DNA of 18,919 nucleotides from Phoronis ovalis. Lineage: Eukaryota > Phoronida > Phoronidae. The DNA is taken from assembly GCA_028565635.1 (NCBI GenBank), contig JAOXYB010016931.1, forward strand, positions 1 through 18,919, given 5' to 3'. The position numbers and the translations under genes were made by a program. Below, one piece after another: positions 1 through 10,594 of the stretch. How positions within the stretch are numbered: position 1 is the first letter of the stretch; each line of letters begins with the position of its first letter. The notes beneath the pieces are model-generated. The model worked only from the letters and a program-made list of their open reading frames with translations, ran no database searches and was not told the DNA's origin.

Positions 1-37
1 AAAATTACATCAGACCTGCGCTTTGACCTGTACTTAC

Positions 38-70
38 CCTGTACCAAATACGAAGATGATCTGACGAAAG
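38..70 (-). CDS. Possible small exon downstream of the cadherin-like exons
   Basis: A 33-base segment lies between a cttcag acceptor (minus strand, just above base 70) and a consensus gtaagt donor (plus bases 32-37). It starts and ends in phase 0, which is the phase needed to continue the cadherin-like exon at 548-735, and it reads LSSDHLRIWYR. A second acceptor six bases further upstream would add two codons. The peptide does not look like the end of a cadherin repeat, for example it has no DxND motif, so this may be chance or a different exon may be used. The donor is the strongest part of the evidence. Confidence 0.25.
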
Positions 71-112
71 CTGAAGCTGTTTTAATATAGCAACACAAAG
101 AAAAGGTTACAT

Positions 113-132
113 ACGACGCCGACGCCGACGAC
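113..132. repeat. Short GACGCC microsatellite
   Basis: Three tandem, slightly imperfect copies of a GACGCC-type hexamer form a small GC-rich patch in AT-rich DNA. It lies between possible exons and shows no coding signal consistent with its neighbours. Confidence 0.7.
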
Positions 133-547
133 AGTACGGCTATATGCCCTTTCACTATTACATAGTGATGGGCATAAAAACAAGAAAATTTTGACAAGTT
201 ATAAATGAATAAGGTTTAAAAACACCCAAAAGGGACTGAGGTCAGTCTTCAACTACTGCTTTAATATATCCTTGATTTAAAGTAAGACATGGTCGATATT
301 TAAGTATTTACATAAATATGCATTTTTCATATAACTCTTACTCTTTATTATAAGTATCACTCCTTATTGATATTCAGAATCTACGAAATGTTTTACAGCG
401 AACACCTTATAAAACATACACGTATTTAACTCCAGCTGAAACTAGTGTAACCTGTTGAATCGTATCCGGTTTTCAGCTAAAAGTGACATTGTTACAAAAC
501 AAGTATTTTTTCTGAGATAATAATGCAATAAATAAATAAATGCTTAC

Positions 548-735
548 ATAACTTTCCTGACCATCCGTACAAGTCAATATGAGTGGCTGCAGATTGACAT
601 CAAGTTCCGCATCTAACGGGCTCTTCAATCTTATGCTGTTATTTGGCGTAATTAACTCGAAATACGGATGTGGCGTTTCTGTTAAAGTGACTACATTGTT
701 ACTTTGCCCCAACGTAAAATTAGTAATGACAGTGT
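548..735 (-). CDS. Cadherin-like ectodomain exon (middle and end of one repeat)
   Basis: This 188-base internal exon has a pyrimidine-rich acceptor (ttttatatttttag) and a gtaagc donor. It begins with two bases of a split codon and ends in phase 0. Its 62 codons follow the cadherin repeat pattern: a TVITNFTLG stretch, then HPYFELI, then a strand with SIRLKSPLDAEL (the LDxE position of cadherin repeats), then LILTCTDG, matching the 'L-x-V-x-A-x-DG' strand. Cadherin repeats are extracellular, calcium-binding adhesion modules of about 110 residues. The split codon joins in frame to the exon at 1167-1259. The exact family (protocadherin, Fat/Dachsous or lineage-specific cadherin-like protein) cannot be told from one repeat. 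The cysteine in LTCTDG is unusual for classical cadherins. Confidence 0.72.
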
Positions 736-1166
736 CTAAAAATATAAAAAGCAATAAAATAAAAAAATGATCAGATACACCTGGGAATAAAAAGAAATAG
801 TCTTATTGGTCCCACTCTGTACATAAACCTCCATAAAAAGTGACCAGAGCTAATGCGGTAGTGTGAGTGGTGCTAATTTGAATACAAAGTAATAAAAGGC
901 TCTGAGCGCAAACACCGTTTCTGTGTATTTATATAGAGCTCTTTCTTATATCTTAGTTTTTAACTCCAGCTCCATGTGATATACTTGGCCGAGGTAACTG
1001 TCTTAAACCAAAACATTTACGTAATGCTTCCCGGGTAATGCTTGCATTAAACAAACCTGGTGTGCATTAATTAATCAACAGCGTCCTACATAAGAATTAA
1101 TCACTTCGATCGATGTGTATATATAAAACAGTGCATGTAATAAAAATCGGCTGTTTAATTGCTTAC
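736..1166 (-). other. Intron between two cadherin-like exons
   Basis: This spacer starts with gtaagc and ends with a pyrimidine-rich tract and ag on the minus strand. It has many stops in all frames, and I see no other feature in it. Confidence 0.6.
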
Positions 1167-1259
1167 CAACTTCGAGGTCTTCTCTAATGCCTGCAATTAC
1201 TATAATTCCTACACTGGGATAAACTGTTGCCCTCTGTGTAGCATTTAACAGTGTGCAGC
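1167..1259 (-). CDS. Cadherin-like ectodomain exon (start of the same repeat)
   Basis: This 93-base exon has a good acceptor (ttttgtcaatttcag) and a gtaagc donor. It holds two bases, thirty codons and one base. The last base joins the AC that opens the exon at 548-735, completing a GAC (Asp) codon. It encodes CTLLNATQRATVYPS near its start and IREDLEV at its end. Across the splice this becomes IREDLEVDTVI, which corresponds to the 'vpEnapvGt-vltv' opening of a cadherin repeat. The preceding residues would be the linker or the N-terminus of the mature protein. The upstream exon must end with one base of a split codon; I could not identify it securely. Confidence 0.66.
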
Positions 1260-2867
1260 CTGAAATTGACAAAATGCACAATTCTTTACTGTACGAAATA
1301 TAAAAAATATCACAATGAAGTAAGGCGCAATGAAGGCTCTTTTTACCTTGTTGTATATTACATGTTTTTAAATTGTCCTCTTTGATGCCTTCTCAGAAAT
1401 TGAGAATCATGGCAATGAAAACAAAGATGCGTTTCATTTTAAACATTTTTCTAGTAATGTTCTTCTATGCGCTATCCAATCTTATAATCTTATAGTGTAC
1501 TTAAGTAAGAAGTAATACTATGACATCGAAAAGGTCTATTGTGTGAAAGATGTGATCCACCTTCAGTTGAGTAAAAAGTATAGAGTATAGTATAAAAAGC
1601 ATAGTATGCACTTATTTTCTCTTTTAGTGTTCTAAAACTGAATACCTCGCGGTGGCTGCTGTGCTTCTGTTGTCGATATAAAACACCAAAGTAAAACAAA
1701 AAATAAGTCTTTAAAAGGTCTTCTTAACACCATCCTTTGTTTTTTTATTCGTTACTCCTTATTGACACTTGTATAGTAGTCCTTATCGCCAGTCAACTTT
1801 GAAATTTACTCTATTACCTGTAAACGACAAAAACAGCGATAAAGAAATAGTAAATTACAAAACATAACTATTTATTAACTATGCCTCCAAAACTTGTTTA
1901 ACATGCGACAGGTTGCCCTTTTTAGTATTGAAATGCTATTGAATAATAATATATTTTGTACCTATTGCGCCACTTTGCAATTCACATTGCCTGTATGTAT
2001 TTTGTTATATCACGTATGCGGCATTCTTCAGAGTCAAACGGAATGAAAAGTATGAATAACAACATCGTCTAGAATATGCTACTCTGGTAACAAATTAATA
2101 CCAAGGTTTACATGTTCTTATCTTGAATTGTTTGCTAAAATAATATCTGGACACAGGAGCATATACAGCTTCTCGAAATATCCTTTACATTTTCGCTTTA
2201 CTGACTATTAGCAAATGTACTGAGATTAAAGTGTCTAAAGTGCAACAAATCGAATAATTTTTTAAAACGAAAATTCCATCACAAAATTTAACTACTAAGA
2301 TATCTTGAAATTGCATGGTCGCGGACATTTTCTAATCTAAAATTATCCGTGTTTTTACTGATACATACTTTGTGTAGTATCCGTAGACTGACTTCACACG
2401 AAATGGTCAAATGATCAAAAGAAAACAGGTAAAATCTCATTAGCTGTATCTATGAATTAACCAAGCTGGGTGACAATGATTTTGTATAATTTCTTAAAAT
2501 TAATGCAATTGAAAATACCTCTTTTGATTGAAATCATTCACGACACTTGAAGAAAATTGTAGCCTTTCGTAAAGGACTTAATAATACATTTATTAAAATT
2601 GCTTCTTAACATAAAAGTACAGGTACATGTTTTGGACGGTTAGAAGAATAATTGTTAAATCCGCCCTGGTTATAAAATCTTCACGCTATTTTACAACTGC
2701 GCTCGCTTCGGTATTCAACTTTTCGACTCTAGTGTTTTTCGAGTTTTTAAAAGAGAATAGTTTTCGTTTGAATAAGGTATTTCCCAATTTTACCGATCTC
2801 GTAAATTAGTACCTGTGATAGCACTGATATTCAGAGGAAAAATAAACGCCGATCAGCCGTCCTTTAC
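1260..2867. other. AT-rich spacer, probably intron of the cadherin-like gene
   Basis: Stop-rich on both strands. Several minus-strand acceptor-like tracts occur, for example about 1809-1835 and about 2140-2170, but the segments after them either hit stops at once or are too short to judge. A missing cadherin-like exon may be here, but none is convincing. Confidence 0.5.
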
Positions 2868-2942
2868 GCACACTGTGTTGATCGTGTTCATATTATTTCT
2901 CAATTTAAAAAGAAACAACAATCGCCATTTCGCAACGCTCAT
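2868..2942 (-). CDS. Possible initial coding exon (speculative)
   Basis: An ATG at 2940-2942 lies in a good initiation context (TTCGCCATGA, with G at -3). It opens 25 codons with a hydrophobic stretch (WRLLFLFKL) before a gtaaag donor-like site in phase 0. It could be the start of the cadherin-like gene, but the hydrophobic run is short for a signal peptide. At least one unseen exon, starting in phase 0 and ending in phase 1, would be needed to reach 1259. Without splicing, the frame stops four codons after the donor. Confidence 0.15.
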
Positions 2943-4250
2943 GGCGAACAGTACTGATATGACAGTACTAAATGACGAAAAATAAATTTCTCCCAACCTT
3001 CATGATGGTCAATCCACTTTACACTGGCAATACTGTTAGATTAATGGTCAATTCCGTAAAGAGCCTGAAGCCTCAAAGTACTTATTTCTTGGTAAACATC
3101 TTCAATTGTATTATGCATCTTTAATGGTTGACAGAGTTTGCTTCTTAATTATTACATTCTTTAATTTCAAGCAACCTTACACATATCTGTTATAGCTGCC
3201 AATACGCTAAGGGCAATCGATAAAATAAAATAAAAAATACAGAAACGTTTTAAAACAGAAGACATTAGTTAACTACAGTTGTCTTTTGTCTAACTGAAAT
3301 ACAATCTTTTTTAAATATAAACCGTGCGAAAAATAAGTAACACCTACAGTTCACGTAGAGGTACACCTGAAAATTATTTAAAACTGGTTTGACAGAAACA
3401 TGTCGCACAAATTTTAATATCTAAAAATCACTTTTTGAAGAGCTTTTCGTACAAAAATATTTTACATGTTACTAAAATAAATTTTTTAGTACGCCTTCGG
3501 CCTAAACTTGTACACTCATTTTGTGAAGTGTGCCTCTGCGTCAGCTGGTTTGTTACTCCACTACTTACATGTATCACATTTTGTCTGCAGTGATACGCGA
3601 TTTGAGCACACGTTTAATACATAATTCAAAAGTTAACTGATATAAATCCGAATACGAAACAGATATGTAATGACTGCTGCAGTATTGTCGATGCTGGCTT
3701 TCAAATCCACCTGTTGTTCATATACAGGTACACTACCACATCTCAATCTATCTATCTGCACTTTCGAAAAAATCAATAATATTATTGCCTAACATCATAT
3801 GGTTTTGTTCCCATACACATAGATATTGTTTCTGTCTCCTATCGAGAAAATTGGTAAAATAGTGCAATTTACCTAAACAATTTAGGTACCAGTAGTTTAA
3901 AGAAACTTTAATACGTGCACTTTTTTCCAGCGTTACATCGTTGCTTTTGGTACTAGACAAATTTATTATCACGTTAAGGTTTTCTTTTGCGTATCTATAT
4001 TTCTGATGTAGCGGTGAATTGATAACTTTGGTATTCCTTAGAAATACCTTTCGCGTGTCTGTATGTTTCTTATCAGGCGACAAAATCAACTGAACTACTG
4101 TACAGTGTTTTCCCTGCAGAGGTAGTCTACTCTATGCACGCAAGGTGTGCTATATACAGTTTGCCACAATTTTAAATAATTACAAAATGAACACAACATC
4201 GAAAAAAATGTCCATCATTTCAGACGATCGTAACTACGGGTAGGTTTAGT
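2943..4250. other. AT-rich spacer without a recognisable gene
   Basis: The longest open stretch is on the minus strand at about 3748-4089. It resembles no family I know and lacks a convincing splice or start context. Isolated splice-like sites occur near 3178-3215 and 3565 (a gtaagt-type donor on the minus strand), but the frames before them close. Confidence 0.5.
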
Positions 4251-4346
4251 TCAAAAGATATCCAAGTACTTATTAGATGTTCCTTCGTGATAGACTTCAT
4301 CGGGATAACTGTTGATTTCAGTGTCCTCTTCGTCGTTTACCATGAG
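4251..4346 (-). CDS. Possible 3'-terminal exon with acidic tail
   Basis: After a consensus acceptor (caatttatcatattcag) there are 31 codons and a TGA stop at 4251-4253. The peptide is acidic and polar, with NDEEDTEINSYPDEVY followed by a NKYLDIF end. It looks like a cytoplasmic or extreme C-terminal tail with three tyrosines. The exon opens in phase 0, matching the phase-0 end of the candidate exon at 4943-5010. If real, it ends a minus-strand gene different from the cadherin-like gene, whose exons lie further downstream. A gtactt donor-like site just before the stop leaves open that it is internal. I do not recognise the family. Confidence 0.35.
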   Translation of the reverse strand, partial: LMVNDEEDTEINSYPDEVYHEGTSNKYLDIF

Positions 4347-4360
4347 CTGAATATGATAAA

Positions 4361-4376
4361 TTGTTGTTGTTGTTGT
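4361..4376. repeat. (TTG)n microsatellite
   Basis: Just over five TTG units lie 12 bases beyond the acceptor of the candidate terminal exon, within its would-be intron. Confidence 0.9.
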
Positions 4377-4942
4377 ACGAGCTTATAGACCCATCACCGA
4401 GATGGCTGCTTATTTCAATATCCACTTATATTACCATACGCTGAGCAATGCTGAGCATAGACTCTATTTGCTTTTAGACTTATACTATGCAAAACCTTAA
4501 CCTATGGAATATATTTAGATTTACGTACTTTCGAGTTTTGATTACTTTACTACAGGTAAAGTATGTCAATCTATGTGGCACTAAAATGATAAAACAAATT
4601 CATCTAAATGTTTAAAGGTAATGTGAACCCTTTTACAGTTTCATGTATAGCTCACCTGAGGAATTGAAATAACTGTTTAGATTTTGTATTACCGGTAGCA
4701 TCACAGATTTAGTTCAGCTAAATGGTATAAAAAAGTTTAAAAAAACACCTCCGCGCAAGTATTATTATCGTTATTATATTATATGCTTCGTATATAACCG
4801 AGAACCGATCCGAACCGATGACACATTGAGTCGTTCCAGGTACTGACTGTGCTTTTTGATATAAGACAATTTACAAATTTATTGACAGAACACTTCAATT
4901 CACGTATTATGCTTTATGTTTCAAACGAGCTTCAAACCTTAC

Positions 4943-5010
4943 CTTGTGGCAAGTGACATTTATAAATCCGATATAAAACTTTACGTCCTCGTTACCATAT
5001 CTTGCTTGAT
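4943..5010 (-). CDS. Possible internal exon upstream of the acidic tail exon
   Basis: The segment ends in a very strong donor (CACAAG then gtaagg) in phase 0. It is open for 22 codons, including ARYGNEDVKFYIGF and then INVTCHK, with alternating hydrophobic residues and one cysteine, as in an extracellular beta-strand domain. The acceptor is weak (…attttgag at 5011-5012, or an aag six bases later), so the left boundary is uncertain. The phase matches the exon at 4251-4346 over an intron of about 600 bases. The family is not recognised. Confidence 0.27.
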
Positions 5011-5632
5011 CTCAAAATATCCATAGTGTTAACACCCTTGTATATACAAGTCTGTGCAAACAAAACCTCATTTTATTTCCCGAAAGTTTAACATGGCTGT
5101 TGTTAAATATACTTAAATGTGACTGTACTAGATATACTTCGTCCTGAGCAGAAATCTGAACGTCACTACATGTAGTTTTCTTCGAAAAAATATCCAAATA
5201 TTCCCTTTATATTAGATTTTCTCTCGTGACACGATATATACCGTACACGTAAAATATCAGTTTACAAAGAAAGAGACCTTATAAAATCCTCAGCCTGGAA
5301 GAAGTGTTAGAAAGTAGATGTCCTATAAAATCTAATAATTAGTAATACGAAGTTATATCATAATCATCAGTGTACGTTTGTTGAACAACTCCTTGCTACT
5401 CGTATACCATCGCAAATTCCGAATACACAATATCTTATTTATGCGAATGAACGAATTTCGTTATTTGTTAAGAAATGAAATATTTATAATGCTATCAAGT
5501 GCTTTTACATTTGTAAAGATCTCGTTACACGAAGTGTACACGGATGCGTGATTTGTATAAAAAGATATGATTATTTTACTACTAGCCATGACCTGCATTT
5601 TCCGTGGGAAGATTAACAATACTGTCCGAATG
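5011..5632. other. Spacer without a clear feature
   Basis: A good minus-strand acceptor (acacttcttccag, about 5290-5305) is followed by a short open stretch (AEDFIRSLS) with only poor donors. Nothing else stands out. Confidence 0.4.
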
Positions 5633-5722
5633 ACAAAACATGAGTCTATAAATACCCAGCATTAATATGACACCCGGACAAAACACGAGTATACAAATAC
5701 CCAGCATTAATATGACACCCGG
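5633..5722. repeat. 45-bp tandem duplication, two copies
   Basis: Units 5633-5677 and 5678-5722 differ at only three positions; both contain 'tacccagcattaatatgaca' and end in 'cccgg'. Because the unit is a multiple of three, the minus-strand frame through it stays open and encodes a repeated hydrophobic PGVILMLGI. That probably follows from the duplication rather than showing a protein. Confidence 0.95.
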
Positions 5723-8700
5723 CCCAAACATTAGAAATGTATTTTTTAAGATGATTATAAAGCAACTATCCAATAACTACCATAGTGTTTCCATTCCTTC
5801 AAATTTAGCCTTAAAATAAAATATGATACATAATCTTTCCTCATCTATAAGTAATAAGCGTTCAATTGCCAAGTATTCATTGCGCACAAAAAGTAAATAC
5901 CAAAACTAATTACAAGAAGCTCATGCCTAGATAGATTATACAAGACCACCTACTCGTTAACTGGAATCTATGGGGGGGAAAAATCCCATCGATTTAAGGA
6001 AGTGTCTATGTAAACTGTACCTGTAATGTTTTTCCTAAAAAATGATGATTATAACAATGCGTTCAAAGTACTCGGGACTATAATAAATCCAGTTTTATTA
6101 GTCTCAGAATACACAATGTCAAAACAATGTTAGTTTCATCGGCACATTGTTAACGATAATGGTTAAGATAATTAGATTAAAGTACGAACATTGTTTAACA
6201 AGCATTATAAATTTAATAATATGTTTACAACTAATCATTATATTGTTTACGAATACTTACTAATACAGTATCATAACAAAAATTTCCCTTGTTCAGTAAA
6301 TAAAGAAGAACGTTGTAATACACATTTAAACTGCTTAAAAGTAACCTTCTTGGGTTACATATTTTCTAATGTTTCATTGTTAAAATAGATTGCATAGAAC
6401 AGCTGAGAAGAGGATTTGAGAGATTTTGCATTGTATCGCAATTGTGTCCAATATTTACAGAGTGCAATGACCAAAATATCTTTCAGTTATTCCATATGCT
6501 ATAACATGGATGAATGCCATACTTCTTGTTATTAGTATTATTTTTATAACATATATGATTAAGTATGTATTTGACAGATTGGTAAAAATTAAACTGAACT
6601 TTTACTAGGTAGTTAATAAATTAGTTGTCGGATGTATCGTAGTTCCATGCAGAAAAAATATATAAGTGATAGTTTCGATCGATCATTCGTGTAGGTCATC
6701 TTGCTTTTTATCTCCCTCATCAAGTTAAAACAATGAGTTAGACTCGTTCGGCGGTTGTCCGGTGTTTCTCTACATACGAAATACATATTGTAACAAACAG
6801 GACGACACTCCCCCGGGGACACTCACAGGAATATATTTTTGTCACTGCTAGAAGTAGTTAGCACTGGAAACAAGCAAATCATTGGTCTACGCTGTTATAT
6901 ATCAATGATTAGGCAAATTAATGTATACTTATGAGTCCCTGCTTAATATTCTGGTACTCGTAGGTAAGATATCACTAGTCAACAAACATTAAGGAACATA
7001 TGAGAAACAATTTCTCACGCAACTTCCAATGTGTCGTTTGCCGGGGTCGTGTGTTTTAATGCTAATAACAAAAGTTAAGTCAGAGAGCATTTTCTCCGAT
7101 TTATCCGAATTGTAGCCAAACAACCGTTTTAAGGTGGGTTTCAGTCCCACTGGGCTTATTCTTGGCCTAACTAGCTGTCGCTGATGTTGTTGCACATTAG
7201 CTATGTCTTAATAAAAACTCGTACCTCGAGCTCGTATAATCACTATAATTACAAACTACAAACCGCCCGTTAAAACAATAGCCGTTCATTGTCCAACAAC
7301 TCAACTCGTATGACTGTCTTGCAAACTATGGATGCTATAGGTGATGACATAGTTTCGCCCTTGTGATTCACTCGTGTCATTAATATGAGAGAAAAATTAC
7401 TCATGGTTACCTGAAAATTCTAACTTTTAAACATTTTAGTTCTAAATATATTTTCCTCAAACGCTCACCTTACTACCGACAGTGTATCATCCAGTCCATA
7501 TCTTAGCATTAAATAAATAAAAACATTTATATATGTATATAAAATTACCCAATTCACTTTGAAACGTTCACGGCAAAATAGCAGTACTTCAAAATATGAT
7601 CCACCTATCCCATAGACGAAATTATCGGGTCAAATACAAGTCTCATTTTAATATAAAGAAGGGATTTGTACGTAGGTATATGTGATTATTCATCCAACCA
7701 TGAATAAGTATAATACATTGAATAAACAGTTTAGACGTTCTTTATACTAACATTGTAGCATGTTATTTATATAATATATTTAAGGTATTTCTTAATTGTT
7801 ATAAGGATATATGTTTTAAGACTATTATGATATCGGAATTTTATAGAAATATCATTCACAATTCATACGTATTTACCGATTTTTTGCGGATTGAAGGTTT
7901 CACCTTCTAATTATACCGACTGAACCAGTGTGAAATGCATTAGTAAAGAAAAGAAAATAGAATACGTTCTACTGTGAGATATTAAATCGAACACCTGGCA
8001 TGATACAATAATCTACCAAGGGCTACATTATCTGATAACTTTAGCACAAATACTCCGTTGCCCTCTATTGACGAATAACCATTCAGATATTAAATATGAT
8101 GTGTATACGGTAGGTAGCGCTGGTTGACAACAGCACAGTTCTTGTTATGCAACTTTACTGGTAGCCGCTTGATGTCACTACGTGACGCTACAAGCAACAA
8201 TCGAACCGCTGGAACAATCCTAGAAACAGTACCCCAAACTGATTGTATACATTATACATATATAAAATCCTGGTATACAACACCTCTTGGAGGCCTTTGT
8301 GAACAGAAAATTAAACGTGCTTCGGTAAGCTGTTTGCGCACTTTTTTTTCACCAAACTATCTATCCAATCTTGTCTTAGTACCGGTTAGTAATTACCCAA
8401 TATATGCTAGCAAGACAATATATACCCAATGACAAGATTTTTGAGTCCTTTCAATAATTAAAAACGATAAATCACTTTTAGCCATAACAAACATTGATTA
8501 ACGTGACTCACGGTAACGGCACAAATTTGACAACTCTAAACTGAATTCAAATAAGATAGTTCTTTTTAATAGTTGATTATTAGGCTAGCGGACATCCATT
8601 ACATGATATGCTTTAATGTTTTTTTTTAGTAAAATCATTAAAAACATTGCTTACTGTATTACTAAAGCAGAAGGTCGAGAGCTACTTATGCAAGTGCAGT

Positions 8701-9059
8701 CCTCCTTCTAAAAACTTTTGTATTAACAATGCCTCGCTCTTTAATATAAATGATTTGAAGTCTTATTCTGTCTTTCAGGGTGTGCAAGAAAAACTGGAGC
8801 TCTGTAGTACTAGCCAAGAATTTATATTTTAGTGCTGTAAAAATAAAAGGTCGATAAAATAGCAAATATATTTTTTTTAATGTTCCTAACTTATTCAAAT
8901 GTGATTTTATTTATGGTAGTTACACCTGTGTGTACGTTTATACTCATAAAGCAACCAATATTTTATAATATTGTTATTTGTACCATGCTTAATATTTTTA
9001 TCTTATTCAGGCGTCAAGGAGTCAAGGAACTTCACATATTTTTCCTCACATTTTGGTCA
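5723..9059. other. Long AT-rich region, no confident gene
   Basis: Stop codons are dense in all frames. Two minus-strand segments have good splice signals on both sides: 5781-5844 (acceptor cttattacttatag, donor gtagtt) and 7469-7501 (acceptor ttatttaatgctaag, donor gtgagc, reading YGLDDTLSVV). They are too short to assign. The region could be the introns of the gene ending near 4251, or intergenic. No tRNA-like or transposase-like signal was seen. Confidence 0.45.
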
Positions 9060-9118
9060 AGGTTTTTTTTGATGATTTTTGTTTCAGGGACTAGGTTTTT
9101 TTTGATGATTTTTGTTTT
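9060..9118. repeat. 33-bp tandem duplication
   Basis: The block 'aggttttttttgatgatttt' plus 'tgttt' occurs at 9060-9084 and again at 9093-9117, a 33-base period with about 1.8 copies. It is T-rich and non-coding. Confidence 0.95.
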
Positions 9119-9169
9119 ATAAAGGGATACGTATTTTTCAAAATTCGTCTCCCGGGCAGCGATTTCTCA

Positions 9170-9260
9170 ATTTTTTGGTGTTTAGCATACCCTCATGTTA
9201 TCTTTTGTAGTGACCCGCGGGCGGGGGTCCACTATGTTCAATTTCCAGACACCAAAAAAT
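9170..9260. repeat. Small foldback with GC-rich core
   Basis: Perfect 12-base inverted arms, attttttggtgt at 9170-9181 and acaccaaaaaat at 9249-9260, enclose about 67 bases. The centre holds a second near-palindrome (agtgaccc … ggtccact, about 9211-9233) around a GC-rich cgggcggg core, standing out from the AT-rich surroundings. It could be a remnant of a miniature inverted-repeat element or simply a stable hairpin. No target-site duplication was clear. Confidence 0.6.
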
Positions 9261-10170
9261 CCGAACGGCGTTTGTAATAAAATACAGTGATCAGTGATAG
9301 ATAAAAATAACTCGTAGAAATATTGTTACGTTATCAATAGCTATAGTTTGAAAATATCAGATGGTGATGGCTGTAGTAGCATCCAGGAATAGTGGTAATT
9401 TTATTTTTTGATTTAAACGTGCGGCGATGCCTGCATATAATTATTAAATCTCGACAGGTGTGAATACTGGTCATTAGATGCACCACATGCTTGCAATAAG
9501 CGGGCCTCCAACACACTAACACGACACGTCACAGTGGGAATTATAATAAAGGTTTTTCGACTTTATCTATATTTAATAATTTATTAGCCTGAACAAACAG
9601 ACCATATTAAAATCCAAAGTTGCTTCTTTTTTGTATAATATAAAATAACAATATACACTTTTTCTTAATAAGACGATTTTAAAAACAACTTGAAAGCACA
9701 TGCAGATGAAAGTCATAACTCTGCACCCAATCTTCAAATTGAGTCGATGTTTGGGTTATGGGAGTCCGGGCTAACAAGGGTAAGGATGACAGAAATTTCA
9801 TTTATATTGTAATCAAAATTTACAATAGCATTATGAAAAAAAGGTCATTTTAGACTTATGCAAGTCTAGTTTTCCGGGTCTAGTCATCTTCTCACGTCAT
9901 TGATATACACGAAAATAACTTTAACTGGAAATTTTATAATTTTAGATTTAAGATTATTTTGGAATTATAGATAAAGGAATGGAGGATAACTTGAATTATT
10001 ATTTTACCTAAAGTAATACACACAAAGTGTAACAAGTGTCTCAGGCAGATTATTTTTTAATTTTCTATAGGATATTTGTTGTAAACATAGTAAAGTTAAA
10101 CTTTGTAGAGGAAAAGGAATAAAGGGATGCCATATAGCAGAGTTTTATAATACACATGTTTTGTTATCCT
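9261..10170. other. AT-rich spacer, nothing recognised
   Basis: No open frame with splice or start context, no RNA-gene signal and no strong repeat was seen. Confidence 0.5.
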
Positions 10171-10594
10171 GTATGTAACTTAAACTTTCTTCCATCCAAT
10201 TGGAATTTAAATAAACAATAAGAGCAATGTTCTCTCATATATTTTAATAATAAAAACACATATTCGTTGATTTCATCATCAAATTTAAAAAAAAAAAAAA
10301 CACCCCAAAGTTTACGGAAATTGAGGGGGAAAATAACAGCTGCATTGAACTTTCAAGCAATTAATGAGTGAATGAACTATTTGTAGTTTGTAACTTAAAA
10401 TTTCTTGGATCCAGCTGGAATTTAAATAAACAATAAGAGTAATGTTCTCTCATATATTTTAATAATAAAAACACATTTTCGTTGATTTCATCATCAAATA
10501 AAACAAAAGCACTCCAAAGTTTACAGAAATTGAGGAAAAAAACTAACAGCTGCATTGAACTGTCAAACAATTAAAGAGTGAATGAACTATTTGT
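10171..10594. repeat. Diverged ~213-bp tandem duplication
   Basis: Copy 1 (about 10171-10385) and copy 2 (about 10386-10594) align along their whole length, from gt(a/t)tgtaacttaaa to gagtgaatgaactatttgt. The offset is 215 bases near the start and 210 near the end, because of small indels and a 14-base A run (10287-10300) in copy 1. Part of copy 2 is open on the minus strand (VFLLLKYMREH). Copy 1 carries a length change that breaks the equivalent frame, so I read the unit as non-coding. It lies downstream of the MID1IP1-like gene. Confidence 0.9.

Noticed and set aside
3748-4089. Open minus-strand stretch of about 113 codons
   Set aside because: No recognisable family, no good start context or matching splice pair. 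A frame of this length can occur by chance in a window of this size.
4664-4731. Good minus-strand acceptor and donor signals around a 25-base segment (4689-4713)
   Set aside because: All three frames of the segment contain a stop codon, so it cannot be a coding exon as bounded.
8190-8220. Sequence resembling a tRNA B box on the minus strand
   Set aside because: No matching A box, acceptor stem or cloverleaf could be formed around it.
10361-10570. Open minus-strand frame in the second copy of the 213-bp duplication
   Set aside because: The equivalent frame in the first copy is disrupted by a length change, so selection on the protein is unlikely.
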